Below are positions 18,829-27,643 of a DNA stretch of 64,000 nucleotides, piece after piece; within the stretch, counting starts at the first letter, position 1; each line of letters starts with the position of its first letter. The notes under the pieces were generated by a model that searched no databases, was not told where the DNA came from, and saw only the letters and a program-made list of their open reading frames with translations. A program made the translations under genes and the position numbers. Source of the stretch: Altererythrobacter sp. Its GTDB lineage: Bacteria > Pseudomonadota > Alphaproteobacteria > Sphingomonadales > Sphingomonadaceae. Where the stretch lies: assembly GCA_017308255.1 (NCBI GenBank), contig JAFKFN010000002.1:124001-188000 (forward strand), in the 5' to 3' direction.

Positions 18829-21800
18829 ATGCTGACCAAAATTAGCGTTCGCGGCGCGCGCGAGCATAACCTCAAGGGTATCGACATCGATCTGCCGCGC
18901 GATGCGCTGGTGGTCATCACCGGCCTGTCGGGCTCGGGAAAATCCAGCCTCGCCTTCGATACGATCTATGCCGAGGGGCAGCGGCGCTATGTCGAAAGCC
19001 TCAGCGCCTACGCCCGCCAGTTCCTCGAAATGATGCAGAAGCCCGATGTCGAGCACATCGACGGGCTCAGTCCCGCCATCTCGATCGAGCAGAAGACCAC
19101 CAGCCGCAACCCGCGCTCCACGGTCGCCACCGTTACCGAGATCTACGATTACATGCGCCTGCTCTGGGCCCGCGTCGGCGTGCCCTACAGCCCCGTCACC
19201 GGCTTGCCGATCGAAGCGCAGACCGTGTCCAACATGGTCGATCGCGTCATGGCGCTGCCCGAAGGCACCCGGCTTTACCTGCTCGCCCCCGTCGTGCGCG
19301 GCCGCAAGGGCGAATACCGGCGCGAGCTGGCCGAATGGCAGAAAGCCGGCTTCACCCGCGTGCGCATCGATGGGGAGATGTACGAGATCGAGCAGGCCCC
19401 CGCGCTCGACAAGAAGTACAAGCACGATATCGAAGTCGTGGTCGATCGCCTCGCCGTGCGCGAAGGCATCGAAACCCGCCTCGCCGACAGCTTCGAAACC
19501 GCGCTCAAGCTGGCCGAAGGGCTGGCCTACGTGGACCTCGCGGATACGACCGTGGCGGAGGTGTTGGCCAAGTCCCCCTCCCCTTCAGGGGAGGGGTTAG
19601 GGGTGGGGAATGTCACCGCCAGCCGCACAACCCCCACCCCCAACCCCTCCCCTGAAGGGGAGGGGAGCAAGGGAGGCCTCAAAGGCGCCGGCCTCCCCCC
19701 CAACCGTATCGTTTTCAGCGAAAAGTTCGCCTGCCCGGTCTCCGGCTTCACGATCGAGGAGATCGAACCGCGCCTGTTCTCCTTCAACGCCCCGCAAGGC
19801 GCCTGTCCCACGTGCGACGGTCTGGGCGAAAAGCAGCTGTTCGATCCCCAGCTCGTCGTCCCGAACGAGGCGCTGTCGCTCAAGCAGGGCGCCGTGGTTC
19901 CCTGGGCCAAGTCCAACCCGCCGTCGCCTTATTACATGCAGGTCCTGGCCAGCCTGGCGAAGGCCTACGATTTCGATCTCAACACGCCGTGGAACCAGCT
20001 CGCCCAGGATCAGCGCGATATCGTGCTCCACGGCACGGGCGGCCTGCCCGTGGCGCTCACGTTCAAGGACGGGCGCAAGGAATATACCGTCACCAAGCCG
20101 TTCGAAGGCGTCATCGGCAACCTCAACCGCCGCCTGCTGCAAACGGATAGCGCCTGGATGCGCGAGGAACTGAGCCGCTTTCAGACGGCGCAGCCCTGCG
20201 AAACCTGCCACGGCAAGCGCCTCAACGACAAGGCGCTGGCGGTGAAGGTGGCGGGGGAAGATATCGCCACTCCGGTTCGTTTCTCGGTCACCAGCGCCAA
20301 GGATTGGTTCCTGGCGCTGCCTGAAAAGCTCACCGAAACGCAGAACCAGATCGCCCGCGCCATCCTCAAGGAAATCAACGAGCGGCTCGGCTTCCTCGAC
20401 AATGTCGGCCTCGATTACCTCAATCTCGATCGCACCAGCGGCACCCTTTCCGGCGGTGAAAGCCAGCGCATCCGCCTCGCCAGCCAGATCGGCTCCGGCC
20501 TGTCGGGCGTGCTTTACGTGCTGGACGAGCCGAGCATCGGCCTCCACCAGCGCGACAACGATCGCCTGCTGGAAACGCTCAAGCGCCTGCGCGATCTCGG
20601 CAACACCGTCATCGTGGTGGAACATGACGAGGATGCGATCCGCGCCGCCGACCATGTGGTCGATCTCGGCCCCGGCGCCGGCGTCCACGGCGGCGAAGTC
20701 GTGGCCGAGGGCACGCTGGCGGAAGTCCTCGCCAATCCCAACAGCCTCACCGCCGCCTATCTCACCGGCGCCCGCGCGATCGAGGTTCCGGCCAAGCGCC
20801 GCAAGGGCAACGGCCACACGCTCACCGTCCACGGCGCCCGCGCCAACAACCTCAAGGACGTGACCGCCAGTGTCCCGCTCGGCACCTTCACGTGCGTCAC
20901 CGGCGTTTCCGGCTCCGGCAAGTCCAGCTTCACCATCGACACGCTCCACGCCGGCGCCGCCCGCGCGCTCAACGGCGCCCGCATCATCGCCGGCCCGCAT
21001 GACAAGATCACCGGCCTCGAATACTGCGACAAGGTGATCGAGATCGACCAGTCGCCGATCGGCCGCACCCCGCGCTCCAACCCCGCGACCTACACCGGCG
21101 CCTTCACCCAGATCCGTGACTGGTTCGCCGGCCTGCCTGAAGCGCAGGCGCGCGGCTACAAGCCCGGCCGCTTCAGCTTCAACGTCAAGGGCGGCCGGTG
21201 CGAGGCGTGTCAGGGCGATGGCCTGATCAAGATCGAGATGCACTTCCTGCCGGATGTCTACGTCACTTGCGAGGAATGCCACGGCCGCCGCTACAACCGC
21301 GAGACGCTGGAAGTGAAGTTCAAGGGCCTCTCCATCGCCGACGTGCTCGACATGACGATCGAGGATGCGGAGGAATTCTTCAAGGCCGTCCCCCCGATCC
21401 GCGACAAGATGCACATGCTGAACGAAGTCGGCCTCGGCTACGTCAAGGTCGGCCAGCAAGCCACCACCCTCAGCGGCGGCGAGGCCCAGCGGGTGAAGCT
21501 AGCCAAGGAACTCAGCCGCCGCTCCACCGGCCAGACCCTCTACATCCTGGACGAACCCACCACCGGCCTCCACTTCGAAGACGTCCGCAAACTCCTCGAA
21601 GTCCTCCACCGCCTGGTGGACCAGGGCAACACCGTGGTGGTGATCGAACACAACCTCGACGTGATCAAGACGGCCGACTGGATACTGGACCTGGGGCCGG
21701 AAGGCGGCGTGAGAGGCGGGGAAGTCGTGGCTGAAGGCACGCCGGAACAGATCGCGGCGGAACCGCGCAGCTACACGGGGCAGTACCTGCGGCCGATGCT

Positions 21801-21852
21801 GGAGAAGGGCTCCCCTGAGCGCAGCCGAAGGGCGCGGGAGGCGGCCGAATAA
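18829..21852 (+). CDS. uvrA: UvrABC excinuclease subunit A, with repeat-derived insertion
   Basis: DNA damage sensor of nucleotide excision repair, a dimeric ABC ATPase. It has 1007 residues, longer than the usual ~940-970. Walker A is GLSGSGKSS (near residue 30) and GVSGSGKSS. Signatures are [15 protein letters not shown] and [15 protein letters not shown], with Walker B in [12 protein letters not shown] and [12 protein letters not shown]. The second zinc module has CEACQGDG and CEECHGRR. The first reads CPVSG where most bacteria have a second Cys, then CPTCDGLG. About residues 249-279 come from a palindromic repeat (19574-19665), and the last ten residues ([10 protein letters not shown]) also look repeat-derived. 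The upstream LexA box indicates SOS induction. Confidence 0.95.
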   Translation: MLTKISVRGAREHNLKGIDIDLPRDALVVITGLSGSGKSSLAFDTIYAEGQRRYVESLSAYARQFLEMMQKPDVEHIDGLSPAISIEQKTTSRNPRSTVATVTEIYDYMRLLWARVGVPYSPVTGLPIEAQTVSNMVDRVMALPEGTRLYLLAPVVRGRKGEYRRELAEWQKAGFTRVRIDGEMYEIEQAPALDKKYKHDIEVVVDRLAVREGIETRLADSFETALKLAEGLAYVDLADTTVAEVLAKSPSPSGEGLGVGNVTASRTTPTPNPSPEGEGSKGGLKGAGLPPNRIVFSEKFACPVSGFTIEEIEPRLFSFNAPQGACPTCDGLGEKQLFDPQLVVPNEALSLKQGAVVPWAKSNPPSPYYMQVLASLAKAYDFDLNTPWNQLAQDQRDIVLHGTGGLPVALTFKDGRKEYTVTKPFEGVIGNLNRRLLQTDSAWMREELSRFQTAQPCETCHGKRLNDKALAVKVAGEDIATPVRFSVTSAKDWFLALPEKLTETQNQIARAILKEINERLGFLDNVGLDYLNLDRTSGTLSGGESQRIRLASQIGSGLSGVLYVLDEPSIGLHQRDNDRLLETLKRLRDLGNTVIVVEHDEDAIRAADHVVDLGPGAGVHGGEVVAEGTLAEVLANPNSLTAAYLTGARAIEVPAKRRKGNGHTLTVHGARANNLKDVTASVPLGTFTCVTGVSGSGKSSFTIDTLHAGAARALNGARIIAGPHDKITGLEYCDKVIEIDQSPIGRTPRSNPATYTGAFTQIRDWFAGLPEAQARGYKPGRFSFNVKGGRCEACQGDGLIKIEMHFLPDVYVTCEECHGRRYNRETLEVKFKGLSIADVLDMTIEDAEEFFKAVPPIRDKMHMLNEVGLGYVKVGQQATTLSGGEAQRVKLAKELSRRSTGQTLYILDEPTTGLHFEDVRKLLEVLHRLVDQGNTVVVIEHNLDVIKTADWILDLGPEGGVRGGEVVAEGTPEQIAAEPRSYTGQYLRPMLEKGSPERSRRAREAAE
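19574..19665. repeat. Composite inverted repeat inserted in uvrA
   Basis: Two near-identical inverted arms, 19574-19608 and about 19631-19665, each with its own hairpin (CCCCTTCAGGGG or CCCCTGAAGGGG) and G- or C-rich tails ending GGGGTGGGG or CCCCACCCC. About 22 bases separate them. The element is a multiple of three with no stop in the uvrA frame and encodes a Ser/Pro/Gly/Glu-rich segment. Confidence 0.8.
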
Positions 21853-21899
21853 ATCCTTCCCGCTGGTATGGTGGAATTGAAGTTCGCAAAATCGGGTAT

Positions 21900-21990
21900 C
21901 GTCACCCTGAACTTGGTTCAGGGCCCATTTCTCCTCCCACACCACTCTACCGGAGGCGCGATGGATGCTGAAACAAGTTCAGCATGACGA
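21900..21990. repeat. Dispersed TCACCCTGAACTTGGTTCAGGG / GCTGAAACAAGTTCAGCATGACG element
   Basis: Two hairpins in tandem: CCCTGAACTTGGTTCAGGG near 21904-21923 and GCTGAAACAAGTTCAGC near 21967-21983, flanked by GTCA and TGAC. This is the layout of common alphaproteobacterial palindromic intergenic elements. It lies just after uvrA. Confidence 0.65.
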
Positions 21991-22124
21991 ACTTATGCGG
22001 CGAACTCTGGATTCAAGTGACTAGCGGGTAGGGGCTACCGCAGCATGGTGGAGGGGGCTGGCGTCCTCACCCACCATTCGTCGCCTTCCCGGTATCCCTT
22101 CCTCACCGCCGCACGTCCCCCCTT

Positions 22125-22152
22125 CGTCATCCCCGCGAAAGCGAGGATCCAG
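22125..22152. repeat. Diverged CGTCATCCCCGCGAAAGCGAGGATCCAG repeat
   Basis: Second copy of the element at 13814-13841, with changes on both arms (CCCCGC GAAA GCGAGG). It lies about 90 bases past the ATPase gene stop. Confidence 0.55.
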
Positions 22153-22242
22153 TCGGCTCCCACATGGGCCATATGCGTCGGCGGCGCGCCCTACATGCTC
22201 GTCCAGGCCCGCGCCCTGTCCGCCTTCCGTGAAGGGCTCCTA

Positions 22243-24204
22243 CTATTCCACAACGAATTCGTCTTCCAGCTCTTCAAATGTTCTCTGAGCGGCGGCGAAT
22301 TCTTCGTCCGAAATATTTTTCGCGTGCGCATCTCCTCTGAAATCGTTGACCTTATTGAGACCCGCGCGAATCTGTGATCTTCGGACTCCTAGATATGGCA
22401 ACACCCGCTCATTCCCGAGTAGTGCGATTAAGTCGGTCAGATAAAGCGGCGACGTGGAGTTTGATAGGAGAAACCGAGCATCATGGCTCCGCAGCGCCTC
22501 AAAGCGCTTCTTCGATAGCTGCTTTTCGAGAGCCATCGACCAATCGACTGGCTCGATACCGCGAGCCCATATAAGAAGCGTAGTCCGCAGGCCTTGTTCG
22601 ATCTTGCCGCGCCGAATGCACAATTCCGCCCAGCGACCCTCCAGGTCAATGAGACGTTCGTCAGGCTCTATTTGAAGGACTGCTTTCCGAACAGCGTCAA
22701 AGGCGATCTCCGCCACGCCATCCCGGGCTACGACAAGGCCATATCCGAGCAGGTGATCTACTAACTCCGGCGCCTCTCTTATGTATTCTCCAAACTCAAT
22801 TTTATCCTCAGAGAGGAGAGATTTAAGCAACGTAAACTCTGCCGGATAGTACGCCTTTAGATTGAAAACTATCTCGTAGAGGTATGACTCGAGCTGTCCT
22901 GCAAACTCGGACTGGGCCTGCTCAATGCGAGCCAAAGGAATGGACTTAGGCCTCTGACTCGTGGTCAATTGGTGCACTTTGCTGCAGACTTGCCGAGTAA
23001 AAAATGGATGGCCGCCGTAACTCAGGTGAAGTTTTGAGACGGCCGCTGCATCAAAATCTAGTCCCATGAAGAAGCCCAAACGTGCGACCATCTCTCTGGT
23101 TTCATCGAAATCTAGATTGGGAATGAACCGCTTTTGTGCCAACAAATACGCGGGATTGTCGATCCCATTAATTTTCGACTCCTCCAAAATATAAGGGCTT
23201 GTTCCAACCAAGCATACAGACAACGACCTTTTCTTTGTCGTTTGCGCAAAGGAACGGATTACCTGCCAGAAATACACTGGATCGTTGCCGGCGCGCCAGT
23301 GATCTGACGCGGCTGTTCCTGGAGAAATGTTTTCGATCTCATCGAAAATCAGCAATAAGTTGGACTGTAGCGCGTTCAGCGTTTGGTTCATCGCATTTTT
23401 GAACCACTCTGAGATTTCTGCTCCTTCCATAACGGTAGGCCGCTGCAGTGTCTTCAGATTGGTCCGCAGTCTGACTTGTTCCACGAGGTGAACGAGCAAT
23501 TCACCGTATCGGCGAGCATGGATAACTAAGTCTTGGCAATCGAACGTGTGGACGTTCAATTCGCTCGGTCGACAGCGTCTCTCAATGGCATAGATTGTCG
23601 AGGTCTTACCGCTTTTCCGTAGGCCGAACAAACTTGAGTGTTGTCCTGATTTCGCGAGATCAATGACGCTCGAAACGATTTGTGAACGGCCGAAAAAGAA
23701 GTGTTCTTCTCGAAGTGGGGACTGGAAGCCGAATAGATCTCTGATGTGATAGTTTTGTCTAACGGCGGAAATGAGAGGATTTGTCCGACGTTCCAGTTGA
23801 TCAAACGTAAGCGGAACGATGACCGGGTACTCGGGATGTTGCTCAAGGTACAGTCGAATGGCCCGCTCAACGTCTGGGTCGCTGCTGATAAGAAATCTAA
23901 TAGTCTTATCGACGCGGGCTGACCCGACTAGATCGTAAAAAAGGTTGTATGCCTCTAATGTTCGCACTTCAAATGTGTCATAGTCTGAAAATAATATTAG
24001 TAATTCCCTCTGCGTATTCAGAACTACCGATGATTCGTCGGTTGGTCGAATTAGAGCAGCGTAGTAGAAGCTATTGTCGACTTTCTCGACGTCAAAGGAT
24101 CGCGTCACGTAAAAGGTGTCAGCAACTCGACGCAAGGCGTTGCGTATCGTGGGCGGATATTTCTCGAGCTCAAAGTTCTGATTGAAGCCAGGATACGTTG
24201 GCAT
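22243..24204 (-). CDS. AAA/STAND-like ATPase with HEPN-like C-terminus, possible defence protein
   Basis: Unrecognised protein of 653 residues. Residues 1-150 form a domain I cannot name (for example TQRELLILFSDYDTFEVRTL). Then FFFGR (169-173) leads into a P-loop ATPase with Walker A GLRKSGKT (194-201), Walker B LLLIFDE (283-289), a sensor-like LVGTSP (332-337) and GGHPFFTRQVC (397-407), as in archaeal-type and STAND ATPases. A winged-helix-like part follows (about 430-510). The last 100 residues (PLYLTDLIALLG, then LNKVNDFRGDAHA) resemble Swt1-type HEPN domains. The ATG at 24204 has GAGGAGGGG. The gene is visibly AT-richer than its neighbours, stands alone, and lies beside repeats and a toxin-antitoxin relic. 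A defence role is inference only. Confidence 0.75.
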   Translation of the reverse strand: MPTYPGFNQNFELEKYPPTIRNALRRVADTFYVTRSFDVEKVDNSFYYAALIRPTDESSVVLNTQRELLILFSDYDTFEVRTLEAYNLFYDLVGSARVDKTIRFLISSDPDVERAIRLYLEQHPEYPVIVPLTFDQLERRTNPLISAVRQNYHIRDLFGFQSPLREEHFFFGRSQIVSSVIDLAKSGQHSSLFGLRKSGKTSTIYAIERRCRPSELNVHTFDCQDLVIHARRYGELLVHLVEQVRLRTNLKTLQRPTVMEGAEISEWFKNAMNQTLNALQSNLLLIFDEIENISPGTAASDHWRAGNDPVYFWQVIRSFAQTTKKRSLSVCLVGTSPYILEESKINGIDNPAYLLAQKRFIPNLDFDETREMVARLGFFMGLDFDAAAVSKLHLSYGGHPFFTRQVCSKVHQLTTSQRPKSIPLARIEQAQSEFAGQLESYLYEIVFNLKAYYPAEFTLLKSLLSEDKIEFGEYIREAPELVDHLLGYGLVVARDGVAEIAFDAVRKAVLQIEPDERLIDLEGRWAELCIRRGKIEQGLRTTLLIWARGIEPVDWSMALEKQLSKKRFEALRSHDARFLLSNSTSPLYLTDLIALLGNERVLPYLGVRRSQIRAGLNKVNDFRGDAHAKNISDEEFAAAQRTFEELEDEFVVE

Positions 24205-24379
24205 TTGGTGACCCCTCCTCGCAGCATCTTTGTGTGATAGCGAGGGTGTTGGCAAGCGTCCGAGTTAATAGTGCCGAAATCCTGAACCGTCTTGCTCGGA
24301 AGTTGGGGACACCAATTCCAGGGGACAGTATACCAATTCGGAATTCCGGTTTAGTGACACGCCACCGGCTTGCGCCCCC

Positions 24380-24394
24380 TATGACACTGTCATA
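24380..24394. promoter_or_regulatory. Palindromic operator of the decayed parDE locus
   Basis: TATGACA C TGTCATA is a perfect palindrome ten bases before the relic parD ATG. It differs at only two of 15 positions from the operator of the intact pair at 479-493. It has outlasted the genes it served. Confidence 0.6.
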
Positions 24395-24404
24395 TAATTT
24401 CACC

Positions 24405-24616
24405 ATGCCCACCCGTTCCGCCGAGCCTGTCACCATCAGGCTCGGGCCGCTCGCCAGCATGGGGCGCCAGCGGGCGCCGGGGGCACTGGATGCAACCCTC
24501 AAAGCCCGCGTCGAGGAAGCGCTGGCGATCCCGCGCCGTCGATCCCGCAGGCGGACGTGTTCGCCGCGCTACGCGCCCATCACGCCAAGCGCGGTGCAAA
24601 GTCCGATGACGCGTGA
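24405..24616 (+). pseudogene. Decayed ParD antitoxin gene
   Basis: Remnant of a ParD gene like the one at 149-466. The start MPTRSAEPVTIRLGPLA aligns with ARANKPISVTLGPLA. The rest of the ribbon-helix-helix is deleted. The C-terminal part resumes at ALDATLKARVEEALA and, after a one-base frameshift near 24530, ends PSIPQADVFAALRAHHAKRG, matching ADPRPSVPADEAF and AEYKAQRG of the intact protein. The TGA at 24614-24616 overlaps a GTG as in a live operon. Confidence 0.75.
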
Positions 24617-24649
24617 GGCCCTATGCCGTCGTCTGGCGGCTGCCCCGTA
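24613..24649 (+). pseudogene. Truncated ParE toxin remnant
   Basis: GTG at 24613 overlaps the parD relic stop (GTGA) and encodes RPYAVVWRLPR, the usual opening of a ParE toxin. The similarity ends after about 12 residues, where the neighbouring minus-strand lipoprotein-like gene begins to overlap. The rest of the toxin has been lost. Confidence 0.6.
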
Positions 24650-24652
24650 ACC

Positions 24653-25024
24653 CTACGGCTTCGCCCGCGGCCAGGCGGGGCTGACGCCGGTGGCCGGCTG
24701 GCCTGCGGTATCGCGGGCGAAGGTGTAGAGCGGCTTCCCCTTGTAAGCCCACTGCTTGCTGCCATCGTCGCGGGTCACGACCGTCCAGTCTCCCGCGTCC
24801 TTGTCCGTGGCACTGGCGACCAGGGGCGGCCACGCCGTTGCGCAGGGGCCGTTGCAGGCCGATTTTCCCGGCGTGGTGTCGCTGGCGTAAGTGTAGAGCG
24901 GCATGTCCTTGGCATCGTTGAAGCCGTCGGCTGTCGCCTTGACACCGGCCGGGGCCGTCTGGGCGAATGCCGGCGATCCGGCCAGCAGGGCAACGGTCGC
25001 GAAGGCGGCGGTCAGCTTGATCAT
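24653..25024 (-). CDS. Secreted repeat protein, COG4315/Lipoprotein_15 type
   Basis: Exported protein of 123 residues and unknown function. A signal peptide (MIKLTAAFATVALLAGSPAFA) is followed by two copies of the secreted-repeat motif: MPLYTYASDTTPGKSACNGPCATAWPPL and KPLYTFARDTAGQPATG. The first copy carries the typical Cys pair in CNGPC and the Trp-Pro-Pro. I chose the ATG at 25024, preceded by GGGAG; the frame is open for 25 codons upstream. It has lost no obvious residue, although its 3' end abuts the toxin relic. Confidence 0.85.
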   Translation of the reverse strand: MIKLTAAFATVALLAGSPAFAQTAPAGVKATADGFNDAKDMPLYTYASDTTPGKSACNGPCATAWPPLVASATDKDAGDWTVVTRDDGSKQWAYKGKPLYTFARDTAGQPATGVSPAWPRAKP

Positions 25025-25297
25025 GGGGGTACTCTCCCTTTGGGGCGCGTCCCTCACGGACGCTGGCGGCAAGGTGACGCCAAGGGTGGGGTTGGTCAAT
25101 CGGGTTACGGTGACAGGTGCGAAACCCGTTTTGAAATATGCGGCCCGGTTCTCGCCCCGGCGCCCGCCAGCACGCGCTGCTCAAGGCGATTGAGAATGCT
25201 GGCGGCAAGAGGTGAGCCGCAACAACCCGTTTTCCTACAGCTCCCGATTGCGCATAGAGAGATCGGTTCTCCCTTCGTTCCCTATGGAGCAGAACCG

Positions 25298-27019
25298 ATG
25301 TCCTTTCCGTCCCCCGACCGCTTCGGTCTTCCCAGCGCCGCCTGCGAAAACACCCCATGCAACGGTGGCGCGGCTCGCTCCCAACACGCAACCGAAGCCC
25401 AGGCTTTCATCGGTAATGACGAAATCGGGGAGCATCCCCGCACCCCCGGCCGGGGCTGGGTCCCGCTCTCGCGCGATCTCGGCCTTCCTTCGGAGCATGG
25501 CGTGGCCGATCCCGCCGCCGCGCTTGGCCGCCGCACGGTGTTCACGCTGGAGCGGCGCGTGCGGTTCCTCGATCATCTCGCGTTCAACGGCAACGCCCGC
25601 GCGGCGGCGGCGCTGGTGAACGTCAGCCATGAGACCGCCTATCGCGCGCGGCGGCGCGATGCCGCCTTCGCCGCGCTGTGGGATGCGGCGCTTGTCCATG
25701 CGCGGCGCTATGGCGAGCAGGTGCTGGCCACCCGCGCGCTCGACGGGGTGGAGGTCGCCGTCTGGTATCATGGCGAGCTGGTCGGGCATGACGTGCGGCA
25801 CGATCCGCGCTTCCTCTTCGCCCATCTCGCGCGGGTTGACCGGCATGTGGAGGCGGACCCGGGCGCCGTGGCGCGGGCCGGGCGGTTCGACGAATTGCTC
25901 GCCCGCTATGCCGGCCAGCCGGTGCCCGAAGGCTTTGCCGAGGCGGTGGACGAGGCGCGCGGCCCCTGGCCCGATCCCGCCGCGCCGCGCGATCTGCCGC
26001 CCACGCGCGCCGAATACCTCGCCTATCATCGCGGTCTGGCGATGGACCTGCTCGAAGTGGAGCATGGCACCGATCGCGAGGCCCGCCTGGAGGCCGAGGC
26101 GGAATTGGCGGAAGAGCTATGCGAGGAAGCCGCCGAGACCTGGGACGCCTGGCATCACGGCTCGCTCGCCCGCGTCGGCGCGATCGTGGAGCCGGCCGAG
26201 CAGGAAGCCGAAGGCCAGGACGAGGGAGAGGGCCAGGACGAGGGAGAGGGCCGGCCCCATACCCCCCTCCCGCTTGCGGGAGGGGCCGGGGGAGGGCCTG
26301 TCCCCGCTCTCGATTGCGGAGACGCGTCCTCTCCTGACCCCGGCCAGCCGGAGGAAGACGAGCCGGACCGCGTGCCCCCGGATCTGCCTTACGAGATCAA
26401 ATCCATGCCCGCCGGCCACTGTGTCACACCTGTCAACCCGGGGCCGGAAAATCGCCCGGAAACAAGCATGGTGGAAACCACCGGCGCAATCGCTCATAGT
26501 GCCCTTGTCACTCGCGTGACCAACGAGGGAGAAAAAGAGACGATGAGCACGTTCCTGAATCGCTTCCCGCTAAAAGCCGCGACTGCCGCCCTTGGCGCTC
26601 TCGCGCTGGCCGCTCCGGCCGCAGCCCAGTTCGGCGGGCCCCCGGCGCCGCCGAACACCGGGGTTCCGTTTTCCGCCAATCTCACCAGCTGGGCCGAAGT
26701 GCCGGGGCCCGGCAACGGCCAGGGCAGCGGCCGGGTCACCGTGGTGGTCGATCCGCCCAAGGGGCAGCTGTGCTACATGTTCTTCGATGTCTACGGCATC
26801 GGCACCCCCACCGCGGCGCATGTCCATGTCGGCGCGGCCGGTGCGGCGGGGAACCCGGTGGCGACGCTTCAGCCGCCCGTCGGCGGCTCCAGCAGCGGCT
26901 GCCAGCCGATCGCGGCCGATCTGGCCCAGGCGATCGTCAGCAATCCGGCCGGATACTACGTCAACGTGCACACCGCCGAATTTCCGAACGGCGCGCTCCG
27001 CGGTCAGCTTTCCGGCTGA
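25298..27019 (+). CDS. HTH-like conserved protein reading in frame into a CHRD protein
   Basis: The first ~340 residues form a sphingomonad-type conserved protein of unknown function. It has a DNA-binding-like segment (TLERRVRFLDHLAFNGNARAAAALVNVSHETAYRARRR, about residues 84-122), as in phage terminase small subunits, followed by helical Arg/Glu-rich sequence. About residues 305-345 hold a QDEGEG direct repeat and then PLPLAGGAGGGP, encoded by the 40-base repeat at 26262-26301. No stop separates this part from the CHRD protein starting at 26542, so one 573-residue frame results. Either a stop was lost, perhaps with the repeat insertion, or the two are translated separately from the internal ATG. 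The ATG at 25298 has GGAG nine bases upstream. Confidence 0.6.
   Translation: MSFPSPDRFGLPSAACENTPCNGGAARSQHATEAQAFIGNDEIGEHPRTPGRGWVPLSRDLGLPSEHGVADPAAALGRRTVFTLERRVRFLDHLAFNGNARAAAALVNVSHETAYRARRRDAAFAALWDAALVHARRYGEQVLATRALDGVEVAVWYHGELVGHDVRHDPRFLFAHLARVDRHVEADPGAVARAGRFDELLARYAGQPVPEGFAEAVDEARGPWPDPAAPRDLPPTRAEYLAYHRGLAMDLLEVEHGTDREARLEAEAELAEELCEEAAETWDAWHHGSLARVGAIVEPAEQEAEGQDEGEGQDEGEGRPHTPLPLAGGAGGGPVPALDCGDASSPDPGQPEEDEPDRVPPDLPYEIKSMPAGHCVTPVNPGPENRPETSMVETTGAIAHSALVTRVTNEGEKETMSTFLNRFPLKAATAALGALALAAPAAAQFGGPPAPPNTGVPFSANLTSWAEVPGPGNGQGSGRVTVVVDPPKGQLCYMFFDVYGIGTPTAAHVHVGAAGAAGNPVATLQPPVGGSSSGCQPIAADLAQAIVSNPAGYYVNVHTAEFPNGALRGQLSG
26262..26301. repeat. Dispersed 40-base GC-rich palindromic repeat, copy 2
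   Basis: All 40 bases equal the intergenic copy at 11468-11507. Here it lies inside an open frame and encodes PLPLAGGAGGGPV, which looks like a recent insertion into a coding or formerly coding region. Confidence 0.75.
26542..27019 (+). CDS. Secreted CHRD-domain protein
   Basis: Exported protein of 158 residues. A clear signal peptide (MSTFLNRFPLKAATAALGALALAAPAAAQF) precedes one CHRD domain, with FSANLTSWAEVPGPG, LCYMFFDVYGIGTPTAAHVHVG and a closing VNVHTAEFPNGALRGQL. CHRD domains occur in secreted bacterial proteins of uncertain function. The start at 26542 is chosen because the signal peptide begins there, although the frame is open far upstream. Confidence 0.85.
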
Positions 27020-27033
27020 TGGCGCGCCCAGGA

Positions 27034-27060
27034 GCCCGGCCGCTGGGGAGCCGGCCGGGC
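27034..27060 (+). terminator. Hairpin after the CHRD gene
   Basis: GCCCGGCC (27034-27041) pairs with GGCCGGGC (27053-27060) around an 11-base loop, 15 bases past the stop. It is followed by TTCGCC rather than a T-run, so a terminator role is likely but weakly supported. Confidence 0.4.
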
Positions 27061-27151
27061 TTCGCCTGATCCGCCTATCCTGAATGGGTGGGGAGAGCGG
27101 GCCCTTCCAGGCCGCTCATCCCCGAGCTTGCCGAAGGACGGAAAGAACGGA

Positions 27152-27643
27152 TCAGTCCAGCAGCGCCAGCTGCACCTGCCCGCTCCCGGCGCTGACCAGG
27201 CCCAGGTCGGACGCGGCGGCGCGGGAAAGGTCGATCACGCGGTTGCCGTGGAACGGCCCGCGATCGTTGATCCGCACCACCACCGACTTGCCGCCCCGGC
27301 TCACGCGGACGCGGCTGCCGAACGGCAGGGTGCGGTGCGCGGCGGTATATTCGCCGGGATCGAACGCTTCTCCGCTGGCCGTCTTGCGGCCGGCGAAGTC
27401 GGTGCCGTACCAGCTGGCCATGCCGGACCCAAGGTCTTCGGCGATAGCGGCGTCGGCCTCCTCGGTAGCTTCGGAAGTGTCGTCCTCGGACGGCGTGAAG
27501 CGTGGCAGCGAGGCATCCGCTTCGGCCGGGTCCACCTGGGCGGACGCTGCCACGGTGGCGGCGGTATCGTCGCTGGCGGCGAAGGCCGCGGTGATCGAGC
27601 CGCCTAACAGAAGCGCAGCGGCGATCGAGACACGCAGCGTCAT
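27152..27643 (-). CDS. rlpA: RlpA-like septal ring lytic transglycosylase family protein
   Basis: Exported protein of 163 residues with one double-psi beta-barrel domain, which in RlpA cleaves stripped peptidoglycan. A signal peptide ([22 protein letters not shown]) and an acidic linker precede the domain, which runs from [21 protein letters not shown] to [28 protein letters not shown]. The GRKTASGE loop and the NDRGPF strand are the family's conserved features. No SPOR domain is present, so septal targeting by that route is not expected. The ATG at 27643 gives the signal peptide; an in-frame ATG at 27667 is an alternative. Confidence 0.88.
   Translation of the reverse strand: MTLRVSIAAALLLGGSITAAFAASDDTAATVAASAQVDPAEADASLPRFTPSEDDTSEATEEADAAIAEDLGSGMASWYGTDFAGRKTASGEAFDPGEYTAAHRTLPFGSRVRVSRGGKSVVVRINDRGPFHGNRVIDLSRAAASDLGLVSAGSGQVQLALLD

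Larger units (their letters stand above)
21853..22242. other. 390-base stretch of dispersed repeats
   Basis: No gene supported. It holds two repeat elements (21900-21990 and 22125-22152) between the convergent uvrA and ATPase genes. Repeats at both sides of a lower-GC gene fit an insertion hotspot. Confidence 0.55.

Noticed and set aside
24198-24650. Plus-strand frame of 150 codons as an intact gene
   Set aside because: Only parts match a ParD antitoxin, with a deletion and frameshift; it is a relic.
24623-27019. 798-codon frame starting at 24623
   Set aside because: Residues before 25298 are the reverse of the secreted repeat gene and an intergenic region; the conserved start is 25298.
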